A DNA stretch of 64,000 nucleotides, taken from Pogostemon cablin. Taxonomy: Eukaryota > Streptophyta > Magnoliopsida > Lamiales > Lamiaceae. The notes beneath the pieces were generated by a model. The model saw nothing but the letters and a program-made list of their open reading frames with translations. It was not told the DNA's origin and made no database searches. Position numbers and translations under genes: made by a program. Position 1 is the stretch's first letter. Every line of letters begins with the position of its first letter. Location: positions 1,444,022-1,508,021 of the forward strand of contig CM043002.1 of NCBI GenBank assembly GCA_023678885.1, given 5' to 3'. Shown piece after piece: positions 1 to 12,200 of the stretch.

Positions 1-3000
1 CTCTGAAAATGATTGGGGAAAGAAGACTGATGAAAGTGCATGGGGTATAAAAGTTGAATCTGAGGGGAGTGGTTGGGGGAAGAAGTCTGAAGAAAGCACA
101 TTTAGTAAAATAGTTGAATCTGAGGGAAGTGATTGGGGGAAGAAGGCTGTAGAAAGCTCATGGGGTAAAAATGTTGAATCTGAGGGAGGTGATTGGGGGA
201 AGAAATCTGAAGAAAGCGCATGGGGTAAAAAAGTTGAATATGAGGGAAATGATTGGGGGAAGAAGACAGAAGAGGGCGTGTGGGGCAAAAAAGTTGACTC
301 TGAGGGAAGTGACTGGGGAAAGAAGGCTGATGAAACATGGAACAAAAAGGTTGATTCCAAGCAAGATGATGTGGCTAAACTGGGTGAGCGAAGTTCTTGG
401 GCTGAAGAAGGAAAAACTGATTCCGCTTGGGGGGTAAAGGTAGGTTCTGAGGGAGGAGATTGGGGAAAGAAAGATGACAAGAACAAGTGGGCTTCCAGAA
501 CAAAATCTCACGAGCAATCTGGAAAGGATTGGGGTCAAAAAAATAATCAAAGTAATATTGCCGAAGAAACTAGTGCTGGTGGCCAGGAAGGATGGGGAAG
601 AGATTCTGGTGAAATGGGTTGGAAGAAGAATGACAAACAGAAAAATTGGGGTAATCCCGGTTACAATAGGGATTCCAAGGAAAAGAGCTGGAGTAAAGAG
701 AATAACCATAATAGTTGGGGAAATGTTAGCACACCGGAAGCTAATACTCAGTCTACTTGGGGTGGAGATGACACTCGGAAAGACTCTATCTCAGCAAAAT
801 CTCAGGAGGATGGATCACCTTCTGGAGCTCAGTGGGAGACTGGGAGGCATGAACCATCTAAGGCTGTTGGTTGGAACACATCTGGATCTGGTGGTGACTC
901 CCTTGATGTTGCGGGTTCAAATGACAATTCTTGGGGAACTAAAGTGGTTGATCAAGCAACTGATTCACAGCCTTCGAATACTTGGGGCTCTTCAAATGAC
1001 TGGAGTAAGCATGATACAGAGTCTCCAGCAGGAGAAAATAAAGAGTCTCAGTGGGGTTGGAGTCAAAAACAGACAACTGATTCTGCATCTGGTCAAGGTT
1101 GGGATTCTACAAATATTGACACTTCCAACGAGAACGATGGGGGTGGTCAGTGGGGCCGGGGCCGGGGCCGTGGACGTGGTCGAGGTCGAGGCAGGGGCTG
1201 GGGAAGGGAAGGATCACAAGGTAGGGGTCCCTGGAATGAGGAATGGAAAAACAGAAGACCTCGTCCAGTCGATGACCCCAATGCACCGGCAGTTCTGACT
1301 AAAACAGGGCAGCGCTTGGATCTTTTCACTGCAGAGGAACAAGATGTTCTTTTGGAGACAGAAACAATATTGAAGAACATCAGAAGAGTAATGCATCAGA
1401 CAGGGTAAACTCTATTTCATATCTAGCCTTCAAATTGGAAGATATTGAATTAGGTTTAACATAATGCAGCATGCTGAAATGTTTATGATGAACATAGTGA
1501 TCAGTGATTATAATTCAGAACTGCTAACTGGGAAATCCTTTCATCTTGGTATGGATAATGCCATGCCAGTTTTTTCATATTGTTTGACGTACTTAATTGT
1601 TGATAATGCGGCTGTTTGTTCACTGAACATCAATATTGAAGAAAATAATTCCTACTATGTAACAATTAGAACTAACAGTTCATGTGTGAAAGTTCATGTG
1701 TGAAACCTCCATCAAAACTCTTCACATTTAAGAAATCCCTTTACGTATAACAAATATAATAAAATTCCATATGACTTTTATGTAGTCATTTTTTCTGGAG
1801 AAAAGGATTTAGAAAAAGGAAAGACAGAAACTTCTCTGTGCTGACTATTTATATCTTGGAATATTGGTTTTATTTCTGATCCAACCAACTTAACTGGTTT
1901 ATGTTTTGTGAAGGTACAACGATGGTGATCCTTTATCTCTAGATGATCAAACATACATTGTCGATAATGTTTTCAATCATCACCCTGACAAAGATGCGAA
2001 GATGGGTGCTGGAATACTTCATGTGATGGTATGACTTTTTATATGCATTAATAAATTGCTGTCGTTGGTTATATTCTTGTGGTGTTTCTGAATCTCTATT
2101 TGTATTAAACTCTTCATGTCTTCTGTAATTTCTTTCCAATAAGATATTATAATAAGTCATCATAATTCTGATTTTTTAAAAATTATTATTACTCCCTCCA
2201 TCCTGTAAATACATGCATGTATTTTGTCGCGCATAGTTTAAGAAAAAATACTTTTTGGTATGACGATGTAAGAGAGGAGATGTTTTGTATAATTTAATGA
2301 GATAACGTGTATGAGATTGATGACTTTGACCAAATTGAGTGTAAAAAGTTGATGGCATTTTTTGTAGCATTGCAAGAGTGTTAATATTGTTGTTATTGCC
2401 TTTTTGGGGGTGAGCAATTTATTTTTTGACGAACAAAAAAGGAAAGTGGACTAGGTTGGTGCTATAGACTGCTGCAGTTGAAAAATATTCGCAATCATCA
2501 TATTGGTAAAGCATTGTCTTAAGTTGGTAAACTGAACATGGTTAGATATTAATTGCTCTAAATATGACCTGATTATCTGATTGAAAGGTTTAGATTGTTC
2601 TTAATCCGTAGTATTAGTTCAAACTTGGTTGACGGTTAAAAGTTCTTTACGAAATACTGTGCTTTTGACTATGTTTATGACTCTAGTTAGGACCTCAAAA
2701 TCAAATTGAATGGTCAAACTTTTTCTTAATCTGGAGGAACTATTTAAGCTCAATAGATTGTTAAAAGTCTTTTACCTTGTGATAATACTGGCTGTGGTGT
2801 ATCATCCACCCACCCCCACATGTAGGAACTATTTAAGCTCAATAGATTGTTAAAAGTCTTTTACCTTGTGATAATACTGGCTGTGGTGTATCATCCACCC
2901 ACCCCCACATGTAGGTTTTAAGCTAATTATGAGATTCATATCACAGGTTAATAAGCATAAAGAGTTCCAGGACAGCAGATGCTTATATGTTGTTACTACT

Positions 3001-3609
3001 GATGGTTTGGAGAATGATTTCTCCTATCGGAAATGCCTTGAGAACTTCATTCGGAACAAGTATCCCGATGTAGCTGAAGCTTTTCTTCCCAAATACTTTA
3101 GGAAGCGACAACCTCGTACTGGTTGGAACAGGGATCAAGGTGCTCCACCCACCCCAGGTCAGGATGATACTGGTACTCCTCGTTGGAACAGAAGTCACGC
3201 TGGAACTCCCCGCTGGAACAGAAGTGAAGCTGGAACTCCCCGCTGGAATAGTGGTCCGGATGATGCTGGTACTCCAGGCTGGGGCAAAAGTGAAGCTGAT
3301 CGAACTCCTGGCATGGATGATGTCGGTACTCCCGGTTGGAACAAAATTGAAGCTGGTACCCCTGGCTGGAACACAGAGGGAACTCCTGGCCCTGACGATG
3401 CTAGTGCTGGTTGGAACAAAGCTGAAACTGGAACCTCTGGCTGGAACAAAGATCCAACTCCTGGCCCGGATGATGGTAATACGGGTCAGAAGAAAAGTGG
3501 AGGTGGGTGGAATAGTGGTCCAAGTCCTGGCACGGGTGATACTAGTACGGGTGGCTGGAACAAAGATGTTAATGATGAAAGTCAGACTCAATCAGGTTCG
3601 TGGGCATAA
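1..3609 (+). CDS. NRPE1: NRPE1, largest subunit of RNA polymerase V (3' part: WG repeats, DeCL domain, GWN tail)
   Basis: Pol V makes the non-coding scaffold transcripts of RNA-directed DNA methylation in the nucleus; the C-terminal domain of its largest subunit binds ARGONAUTE4 through WG/GW motifs. Only the last 726 residues are here; the gene starts upstream. Exons read as 2-1404, 1914-2028 and 2947-3609, all GT-AG and in phase. Exon one encodes 22 WG dipeptides, starting with six 20-residue units, then a GR-rich stretch (about 1157-1205). From about 1318 to 3105, across both introns, lies the DeCL (DEFECTIVE CHLOROPLASTS AND LEAVES) domain, with YNDGDPLS, DNVFNHHPDK and DFSYRKCLENFI. After it come eleven W-N/W-G repeats of the type TPGWNKxEA and the stop at 3607-3609. 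Arabidopsis NRPE1 has a QS-rich tail at this place. NRPD1 (Pol IV) also has DeCL but lacks such a WG platform, so NRPE1 is preferred. Confidence 0.93.
2..334 (+). repeat. 60-bp in-frame tandem repeat coding for WG units of NRPE1
   Basis: Six consecutive units of 60 bp (the last 57) encode 20-residue blocks built as DWGKK-xxES-xWGKKV-ESEG, giving two WG motifs per unit. In unit two the second WG is replaced by FS (around 109-114), and in unit six it is WN. The array is cut by the window start, so the true copy number is unknown. Being a multiple of three, the unit can expand or contract without breaking the reading frame. Confidence 0.9.
2192..2395. mobile_element. MITE-like insertion in NRPE1 intron 2, one end degraded
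   Basis: A Stowaway-type terminus (TA then CTCCCTCCATCC) starts at 2192, followed by a short palindrome, ACATGCATGT. The internal part from about 2229 to 2395 (GCGCATAGTTTAAGAAAAAATA and onward) matches 41689-41832 near the quinone reductase, so it is dispersed. The expected matching right end (GGATGGAGGGAG-TA) was not found, so the copy is truncated or decayed. Confidence 0.5.
2735..2912. repeat. Perfect 89-bp tandem duplication in NRPE1 intron 2
   Basis: Positions 2735-2823 and 2824-2912 are identical base for base, and three further bases match. The unit ends with a C-rich run and ATGTAG, and the second copy stops 35 bp before the acceptor AG at 2945-2946, so it duplicates intron sequence next to the splice site. 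Perfect identity points to a recent event. Confidence 0.95.
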
Positions 3610-4531
3610 ATAGTTTTAGGTAGAAGATTATGGGATGTTTTGGTTGAGTGAGGTTTTAGGGTGAATATGTGGTTAGAAGAAATGCAATCTGGTGTCTGGT
3701 TTGAGGGCACTTGATGTACAGTTTAATTAACCGCACTGTTGTTTAAGCTTAGGAATACTGATCTATCTGCACATTGATTGATGGGATTACATCACTCACT
3801 AATTTCCCTTTTTTCCCCACCAAATTTCTTCATTTTACTCCATTGAACACCCCCACCCCACCCCACCACAACGACCCTTTAGGGTTATAAATTATTCACA
3901 CCCTCTACAACCAAAATTAAAGCACTCTTGGGATCACAGAACAATCTTACGTGAATTATCTATGCATTATATTATACAAAGTAGCATTATGAGGTTTTTA
4001 AGTATTTGTCAAAGAGAGATGATTTTGCTACTGATGGAAGGATGTTGATGAATTAACAAAAAAGATAGTGAAACTACAGAAACCATACAATATTATCCTT
4101 CCATCTTTTTTTTATTTTAATCCATAATCTAGGTCATTTTGTATGATTTACTATAAGTTTAAACTGGTGTGTGTGCATGTTTTTTAATTGTAACGAATTA
4201 AGATGAAAAGGTGGGTAAGTGTTAAAATAGATTAAATAAATAAGAAAGTGCATAATTTATTAACCCAAACCCTTTTTTAAGCAAGCCAAAAGAGTAGGTC
4301 AAGCTAAAGATAGCTTAAAAGGAGTTATGGGGGTTGCACATTGAGTTAATCTAGTTGGATGAATGAAGCTTAAAAGAGATATAATATCTATTCCATATCT
4401 TAAAAGAAAATTATCTAACGTGTATGTAATGGGAAATAAAACACTAAAATGTAAAAGAATATTTGCAAATTCTCTCTTCTTTTTTTTTTAAGAAGAAGAT
4501 TGCCATCTCTTGCACGTGAGTTCGAACTAGA

Positions 4532-4532
4532 A

Positions 4533-4574
<42 letters not shown>
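4532..4574. repeat. (ATA)n microsatellite
   Basis: About fourteen uninterrupted AAT/ATA triplets in the NRPE1-GH2 intergenic region. Confidence 0.95.
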
Positions 4575-4575
<1 letters not shown>

Positions 4576-5529
4576 TACAACTACGTAGAGCCCTATTTAT
4601 TATACTAATTGAGTGAGGGCCACTATTAAAACTTTTATAGAAGTACAATTAGTGCGTATGAAAGTAATATAGGGGTGAACAAAAACGTGATTAACATATT
4701 ATTTCGATGTTCCATGTACATCTACTTTTTATTATTATATTTGTAAATTTTGGATAAACGACTTTATTTATTTTAATTTTTTTGGGGCGAAAGTAGAGGA
4801 GTGAGTATCAAATCTCACTCTTTTAATATTAGGGTGGAGATTAACTATTAAGCTACAAAATTAACTAATTTTTAGGTTATAAAATGCATCATACATATTT
4901 ATTAAATAAATTTTAGTTTTAAATAAATAAAATCAAACTGATATGGCAACTCAAATAACATGTGACTTATAAGTTCACCAAATAATTTGTCTCCACAGCT
5001 TATAATTGATTGCTATGCACGACCTCCATATATTGGACAATGATTCACTTTCCTTTATATAGTTTTTTATAAAAAAAAGGGGTGAATTATTTGAAAAGAA
5101 GAGAGTATATTATCCTTAAAATGCAAAATATAAACACAAAATAATAAATAAATAAAATGGCTTACTAGTGGAAACGTTACAATTTACATAGATAGAGAAT
5201 CTGCAAATAGGGCCACCTTCTAGAATTAACGTCATAAACTCCGTCAATTAAGCGTCACATCCTACGCATATACAGATAACGCATCGTTAAATTTTCCACG
5301 TGAAAAGAGTGAAGCTATAATAAATAGGGCACATTTTGGAACGAGACAAAATTTGAGGGACTAAACTGTCAATTTTTCCCTAAATAGAGGGCCTTCATAA
5401 TAAATAAATAAAATTGATCAATCATAAGAAATTATAGTAGACAAGTGTATCACACTATCACTCCACCAGCCCCCTCCCCTGATCCCACACCCTCACTCCC
5501 TTTTCCACTTCAACAGCCTTACCTTGATG

Positions 5530-6270
5530 GTATAGTATACTCTCTTTCTCATTTTACCCATATGGGATATCGTGGATTTGATGAATACTGTATTATCTGC
5601 TATGCTGTAGTTTGATAATGTAATAGTGGTCGTGTTCTGCCAAAAATTGCTATTTCTTATTGCTGATTTTGAGTGTGTGTGTGTGTGTGCATATCCTTTT
5701 CTACAGGCAAATGAACAGTTCAAATTGATTCATTATCCTGTCTGAAGTAAATTTTACTGTCACTGATTGGATTAAATGTGTAATATTAGTTCCTGTGAAG
5801 TTCTTTATTCAATTGCCACTGTATCATCACTCCATTAATGTAAATTGACAAATGGTGTCATAAAACTTCTAAAGGCATTAAATTGATTTTAAAGTCTTCC
5901 ATATGTAGCTGGTAGTTGGAATCAGATGCTTTAATATGGTATAGTATGTCTTCTTGGAATATTGATCTTGCATTTATTATGTGCCAATGCCTAATCTTGT
6001 CTTTTCTCATGTTGGAGGTACTTCATGGATAAGATGACTAAGAGTTTCCCATTTTGGAAATTTCTACTTTTTATACTGTTAAATACATTACATTGAAAAT
6101 CCTGGACCTCGTGGGGCAAATAAATTGATGCTAAGCCTTTGGCATCAAATTTGTAGTGTTATTTTATTGATTGATATGATACTTTTGTAGTTTGCTTATG
6201 AAACTTAAGATGCTTATGATGTCATCTTCAAATTGCATTTTTGTGCCTCAACATTTTAACCCCTTTGCAG
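5530..6270 (+). other. Putative 5' UTR intron of the GH2 gene
   Basis: A C-rich leader ends at GATG-GTATAG (donor at 5530), and a pyrimidine-rich acceptor CCCTTTGCAG ends at 6270, 22 bp before the start ATG at 6293. An in-frame TGA at 6281-6283 shows coding does not extend upstream. This is a reading from splice-like signals only. Confidence 0.3.
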
Positions 6271-6292
6271 CTATAGGTTTTGATTCTTTTAC

Positions 6293-9200
6293 ATGGGTTC
6301 ATTGGTTGGTCAATTTGTTTTACCTCCGAATAATGGCCACAAGATATGGGAAAATCCATCTTTCATCAAGTGGAGGAAGAATGATGCTCATGTTCCAATG
6401 CGCTGCCATGAATCTGTTGAAGGTGCTTGACTGGGTTCATCATGTTTTCCTAAATTACTCTTAAACTATTTCCATGTTAGTTACTTTATGGAAGCCCCAA
6501 GGTTTTAGAATTATTCTACTTTAAGATGGGATATTTATTCAAATTCATGTTTTTTTTTTTTGGTACTTTGTCTTCTGGCATTAAACTATATGGAGCTCAT
6601 ATTTCCAGTTTTTTATGCTGCTACTCGCTAGGATCTCTGCGGTATTGGTATGAGCGCAATAAAGTAAATATTTTGGTGTCAAAGGAAGCTGTTTGGGATG
6701 ATGATGCTGTTGCTAAAGCACTAGATTGTGCTGCATATTGGGTCAAGGACCTGCCATTTGTCAAGTCTTTGTCTGGAAATTGGAAATTCTTTCTTGCCTC
6801 CAGCCCTGGTGATGCCCCTTCAGAATTTTATAATAGCTCATTTCAAGATTCTTCATGGAATTCTATACCTGGTAATTTCCTGCTCTATTTTTATTGCAGT
6901 AACGAATTTGACTTTTATAAGTGCACAATATTTTTTGTAATTTACAAAGGGATGGTGAATAAGTTTTGGATGGAGGGAGTACTATGGTATTTTCCCATTA
7001 CTGCCATGCAATGCAATCATTTCCATTCCAAGGCAATACAGATGGTAGTTTTTAAAGTATTAGACTAAGAACTGAATATTTAGATTCGTTGTTTTCAAGA
7101 TTTGGAGGTATTTTGTTTCTGTTATAAACATGTTTCCTGAGTCCTGCTCTTGCACTTGATTCAATCATTGACTAAACTATGGTTATATTTTCTTCGAGGG
7201 AGTTGTTTGAGCAGAGAATTGGGAGAAGGATTTCAAATATCACCATATAGTTGATTTTCAAGTCCACCAAAATTACCCGAAATAGTACTCAAAAGTATTT
7301 AGATGAGAGTCATGATATTCAAATATACTTCTTAGTGTGGACCCCACCTTGAGGGGACATTCAGCATTTCATTCTCTAGTTCCTTTAAGTTGTGTGCTAG
7401 CCCATGTCTTTTGAGATGCAGAGTGGGATATCTTGAAACAGAGATTGAAGTTCAAAAATAGTTTATTTGCCCATTAAAACAGGTTATGCTGGAGTTCATA
7501 AAGCAAACCACATAGGATATATGATGCCCATCTTCACTCTTCAGACTTGATATTGCACTTTGACATGTGTCCTGCTAGATCATAAAGCTGTGTCCTATAT
7601 AGAATATTTCTCCTCTAATACTACAGTGAGAAGATTCCAATCTTGTACCAGTTTATCCTTGCTATACACCAACTGCAGGATGAAAATCTTTGTCATGAAA
7701 TCATTACCATTGTACCAAAGGTGGAGCGGAGCAGGTTAAACAATAACAATCAAGGAAGTGTGAATTAATTTCTTGATAAGAACCATCTATTTTGTCTTCA
7801 AAATTCTAAAATATAGTTTGCATTTGGATATATGTGTGTGTGTGTGTATTGTGTTATTTATGTTACTGTAATGTACTGGTAGAACTAGTTTTATTTTCTC
7901 TTGTATTTTCTAATACATTTGTCTTTTCCAATCAATATAGTTCCCTCCAATTGGCAGATGCATGGATTTGACATACCAATCTATTCAAATGTTGCTTACC
8001 CATTTCCACTTAATCCACCTAAAGTTCCAGATGATAATCCCACTGGCTGCTACAGAACATACTTTTCTCTTCCTAAAGAATGGGAAGGTAAGATATGGGG
8101 CGAGTAATATAATTTTGGAGAATCATATTATACCTTTTGTCACATTTAAAAGTAGATGGTTTTTTCAAATTCTAGAAGAACAAATAGTACTCACTGCCTT
8201 ATCCAGCTATTATATGTAAATAAAACTACTTTGTTGCTGAAAATATTAGAACATTAGCCGATCTTACCAAATTTATATGTCAAAAACACTCAAAATGAAA
8301 AAAATAATACATACTAGCACTGTGGTATGCTATTTTTTTTTTTTAAACTGTAACTGTCCACTAAATTCCTTTACAGGACGTAGGATATTCTTACATTTTG
8401 AAGCAGTTGATTCTGCCTTCTTTACATGGGTAAATGGACACCCCTCCGGTTATAGGTTTGTGAATTATTTGCCCAACCTTTTAAATACCATATTCTTAAT
8501 CATTGTACATGGTATGCTACAATTTCTGTATTCTGTCAAAACATGATATTTTTTTAGAGCACAGGTGCTTATAAAAAATATTGTTTGTTTAAGATTACTG
8601 CGAATTATTCTAATGAGAAATATATAATTGGTTGATGGTGAGCTTGGTATAAGTTTATCATAATATCAGGCATTTAGAATAGACAGGATAACGGGTCTGG
8701 GAGCTAAAAAAGTCTTAAGTATTTTGTTTAATATATTGCTGTAACTCTTACTTGATTGTGAAGACCCATTATTTTTCTATTTTTCGTCAGAAACCTGTAT
8801 GTTCCCTAAAGGTAAGGGTGACCATTTTAGACACGACACAATAGCACGATAAGAACATGATGAAAGTTGCTGGTTAGTGTTTAGGCTTATCGTTGTCGTT
8901 TCGTTATTCTTCAACACGATATGGATAAAAAAGGAAAGTTATGTGTCGTGAAACCGCTAAGAAATTACATATAACATGTACATATTACAATCGTGTCTTA
9001 ATGGGTGTTTGATATATTTTTATCGTGTCTTATCATGTAATTTTGTGTCATAACATGTTAAATATTTTTTGAATGAATTTTATTTTCTTATTGTGTCTGT
9101 ATCGTGTCAAGTCGTGTAATTTTGTGTCATAACGTGTTAAATATTATTTTAAAGTAATCATATTTTCTTATTGTGTTGATATTGTGTCAAGTAAACACGA

Positions 9201-12200
9201 AAATTTTCATGTTTGCACGAATCTCTATCGTGTTGTGTTCGTGTTTGGGCTTATCAATGGTGTCGTTATCATGTCAACACCAAACAGGACAAGATAACAT
9301 GAATTGACACCCTTACCTGAAGGTGAACAAAAGACTCAGTTGTTGGTTGCTATCGGTTCTCAAGACATGAGATAATATTCCTTGTTGACACTGCTATACT
9401 TTGCAAGTATAATAAGGTGGATTGTGAGCTCACACAAATATATCTTCATATGTTTGTATTTTTGCAGCATGTATAATACGCATATGCATGTAATTGTACA
9501 CGCATATACACTTGCATATTATTGCATTATTTCATTAATATGTTTTATTAACTCTACTTCCTTATGTTTTCAGTCAAGATAGTAGGCTTCCAGCTGAATT
9601 TGAGATCACCGATTTTTGTTATCCATGTGGATCTGACCAGAAAAATATTCTTGCTGTTCAAGTGATGAGATGGTCTGATGGTTCCTACCTTGAAGATCAG
9701 GATCACTGGCGGTTATCTGGCATTCATCGTGATGTTTGTCTTATTGCTAAACCGAAGGTTTGTACTCATTACAGGCGGATTGTTTAGTGTTTTTGCTTTT
9801 TGTTGGTTTTCATTTAAGAGTACAATTTTAGTGAGTTATGGAATAATTATAAAGATGAAATGCCATGTGTGGCTGATTTAATGAAAGGAAAAATACTGTT
9901 TCAAATGAATAATGAATATCTATGCTATTACTTTCTGCACATTTGTTGTCTACAAGCTGGCTATTTATGCTTAGTTAGAGCTGGAAGAGTAGTGATAGCT
10001 CCTCGTATAACCTAATTGGGAGATTTAAATAGTGCAATGTTCATTATATGATTATAGACCAACAATATCTAGCATTATGTGGTAAATAGCTACAACTTGA
10101 GCCTCGAAACTGAATTATTCAACAGCTAAATTCTTGGACTAGAACTGGTGAAACATAAAAAAAAAATATATCTGACAAGTGTCAGAAGTAATAAATGTTG
10201 TGATGATTTAATGGAGTCCTTCAAATTATACAAACGAGTGTGAGGTGGTGCATTCATCGGAGTGCAAGTAATTTGATTCAAGTTTGCAATGAATCTACAG
10301 GTATTTATTGCAGATTACTTCTTCAAATCAAACTTGGAGGAAAAATTTTCTTGTGCAGATATACAGGTATATTAAACCCTTTGTGTGCTTTTACAGCATT
10401 CTGCGCACTGGCTGAGAATGTTGCTGCATCATCTGTTAGGGCGTGTATAATCTATGATGTTCAGCCACTACTTTTTTCTACTTTACTCCCTTTACTTTTG
10501 TGCATGTATCTTTTTTTGTTCAAATTATAGTGTGAAGACTGTAAGAAAATTTGAATGCCAATGTGGCGAATCTACAAAACTTTATTTTTCGTGTTTTATC
10601 AATGTGATCTCCAGGTTGAAGTGAAAATTGACCACTCAGCAATGGATGTTAATAAGTCAATAGATACTGGGAGCTGGTTTCAACCATCTGAAGACAAGTT
10701 TATATCAAGCTTCACCATTGAAGCTGAAATTTTTGATTCAGGGAGTTGGTATTCAAGCAGTGGGAATGCCAATCTACTATCTACGAGTGTGGCTCATCTA
10801 CAGCTGACTAACTCTGTTGACTATTATCTTGGTTTCATTGGATACCAACTTAAAGGCAAACTGCAAATGCCCAAGCTATGGACTGCTGAACACGTAATTT
10901 TTTTTTTACCTAGAATTACATGGGTTTTCTTTGTGGAGTTCATAGCTAATTATCTTATGGTGCATAATTATTCAACTTTATGGGACTCCGTTTCTACAAC
11001 TGTTCAGGACTGAAATTAATGTGCTGCATGTAAAAAATTGTAGAAACATTATGAATTATTTATAATTGGTTCTCTCCTTTTTTATTTTTTATTTTTTTTA
11101 TGATCTGGTAAGCTTGGCTACTTTCTTTGTTCAATTCTGTATTCTAGATAGGTAACTAGAAATGAAACAATTTTTGTTTATTGCGAATCCTAATTTAATT
11201 TGCTGTAACTTTTTGAAAAAAAAAACGCACTTGATATGACTTTGTTTCTACTTGAATCCATCAGTGACTAATCCAAGTATTTCTGCATGTATTATGTCAT
11301 TTTTCAAACCTCTTATCAGTTACTTGTCTTATGTCAGCCAAATCTTTATACTTTAGTTATCACCCTCAAAGATGCTTCAGGGAATATTGTGGATTGTGAA
11401 TCATGCCAAGTTGGGATAAGGCAAATAGCACAAGCCCCAAAACAATTACTTGTTAATGGGCAACCTGTGATGATTAGAGGTGTGAACAGGCATGAACACC
11501 ATCCTCGAATTGGGAAAACTAACTTGGAGTCCTGCATGGTTCAGGTGATGGATCACTTATTTTCTTCATGTCTATTCAGGATTCCAACATTTTCATAAAT
11601 CTGCACAGCTCTTCACATTGCCTTTTGTTTGTTTGTTTGTTTGTTTTATTTAAATTTGTGTAGGATTTAGTGGTGATGAAGCAAAACAATATCAATGCTG
11701 TTAGAAACAGCCATTATCCTCAACATCAGCGATGGTATGAGCTATGCGATCTGTTTGGCATGTACATGATTGACGAAGCAAATATCGAAACACATGGTTT
11801 TCATCTCAGCTCAAATTTAAAGCATCCTACAAATGAACCAATTTGGGCCTCTGCCATGTTGGATCGAGTAATAGGAATGGTTGACAGGGACAAAAACCAT
11901 GCTTGCATAATTTCTTGGTCTTTAGGAAATGAGTCAAGCTATGGACCTAATCATGCTGCACTTGCAGGTATTTTATTAACTACAATGTCATTTGCTTAGC
12001 TTAGACTACATATAAAAAAAAAGTCTATAATTAAGATTTTTATATTGATCCTATAGTAGCTGATTGTGTGATTCATCAGAATGATATGGGCTGTGGCAGA
12101 GATTAAAAAAAAAAAAATTTCTGGATGAGGGTGATATAAAAGTTCTCTGAAATTTTTTCCCATAATGTAAAGATAATACATATAGCAAGTAAAAAATATC

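Larger units (their letters stand above)
3610..6292. other. Intergenic region between NRPE1 and the GH2 gene
   Basis: No convincing gene. After the NRPE1 stop there is an AT-rich 3' region, an (AAT/ATA)n microsatellite at 4532-4574, and low-complexity AT sequence to about 5400. From about 5450 the sequence turns C-rich (CTCCACCAGCCCC and similar), as in a plant 5' UTR, and probably begins the GH2 transcript. Confidence 0.6.

Noticed and set aside
158..709. Long minus-strand open frame opposite the NRPE1 exon, rich in Phe/Ser/Leu
   Set aside because: It is the antisense of the WG repeat; composition follows the repeat and no family is recognisable.
474..1298. Second plus-strand open frame of 274 codons overlapping NRPE1 exon 1
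   Set aside because: Shifted-frame shadow of the WG-coding exon; the spliced NRPE1/DeCL frame is the one that continues through the introns.
2983..3591. Minus-strand open frame opposite the GWN tail
   Set aside because: Low-complexity antisense of a coding repeat with no start context or homology.
9382..9582. Small plus-strand frame in GH2 intron 4
   Set aside because: Hydrophobic text from T-rich intron sequence that runs into the exon 5 acceptor; no independent support.
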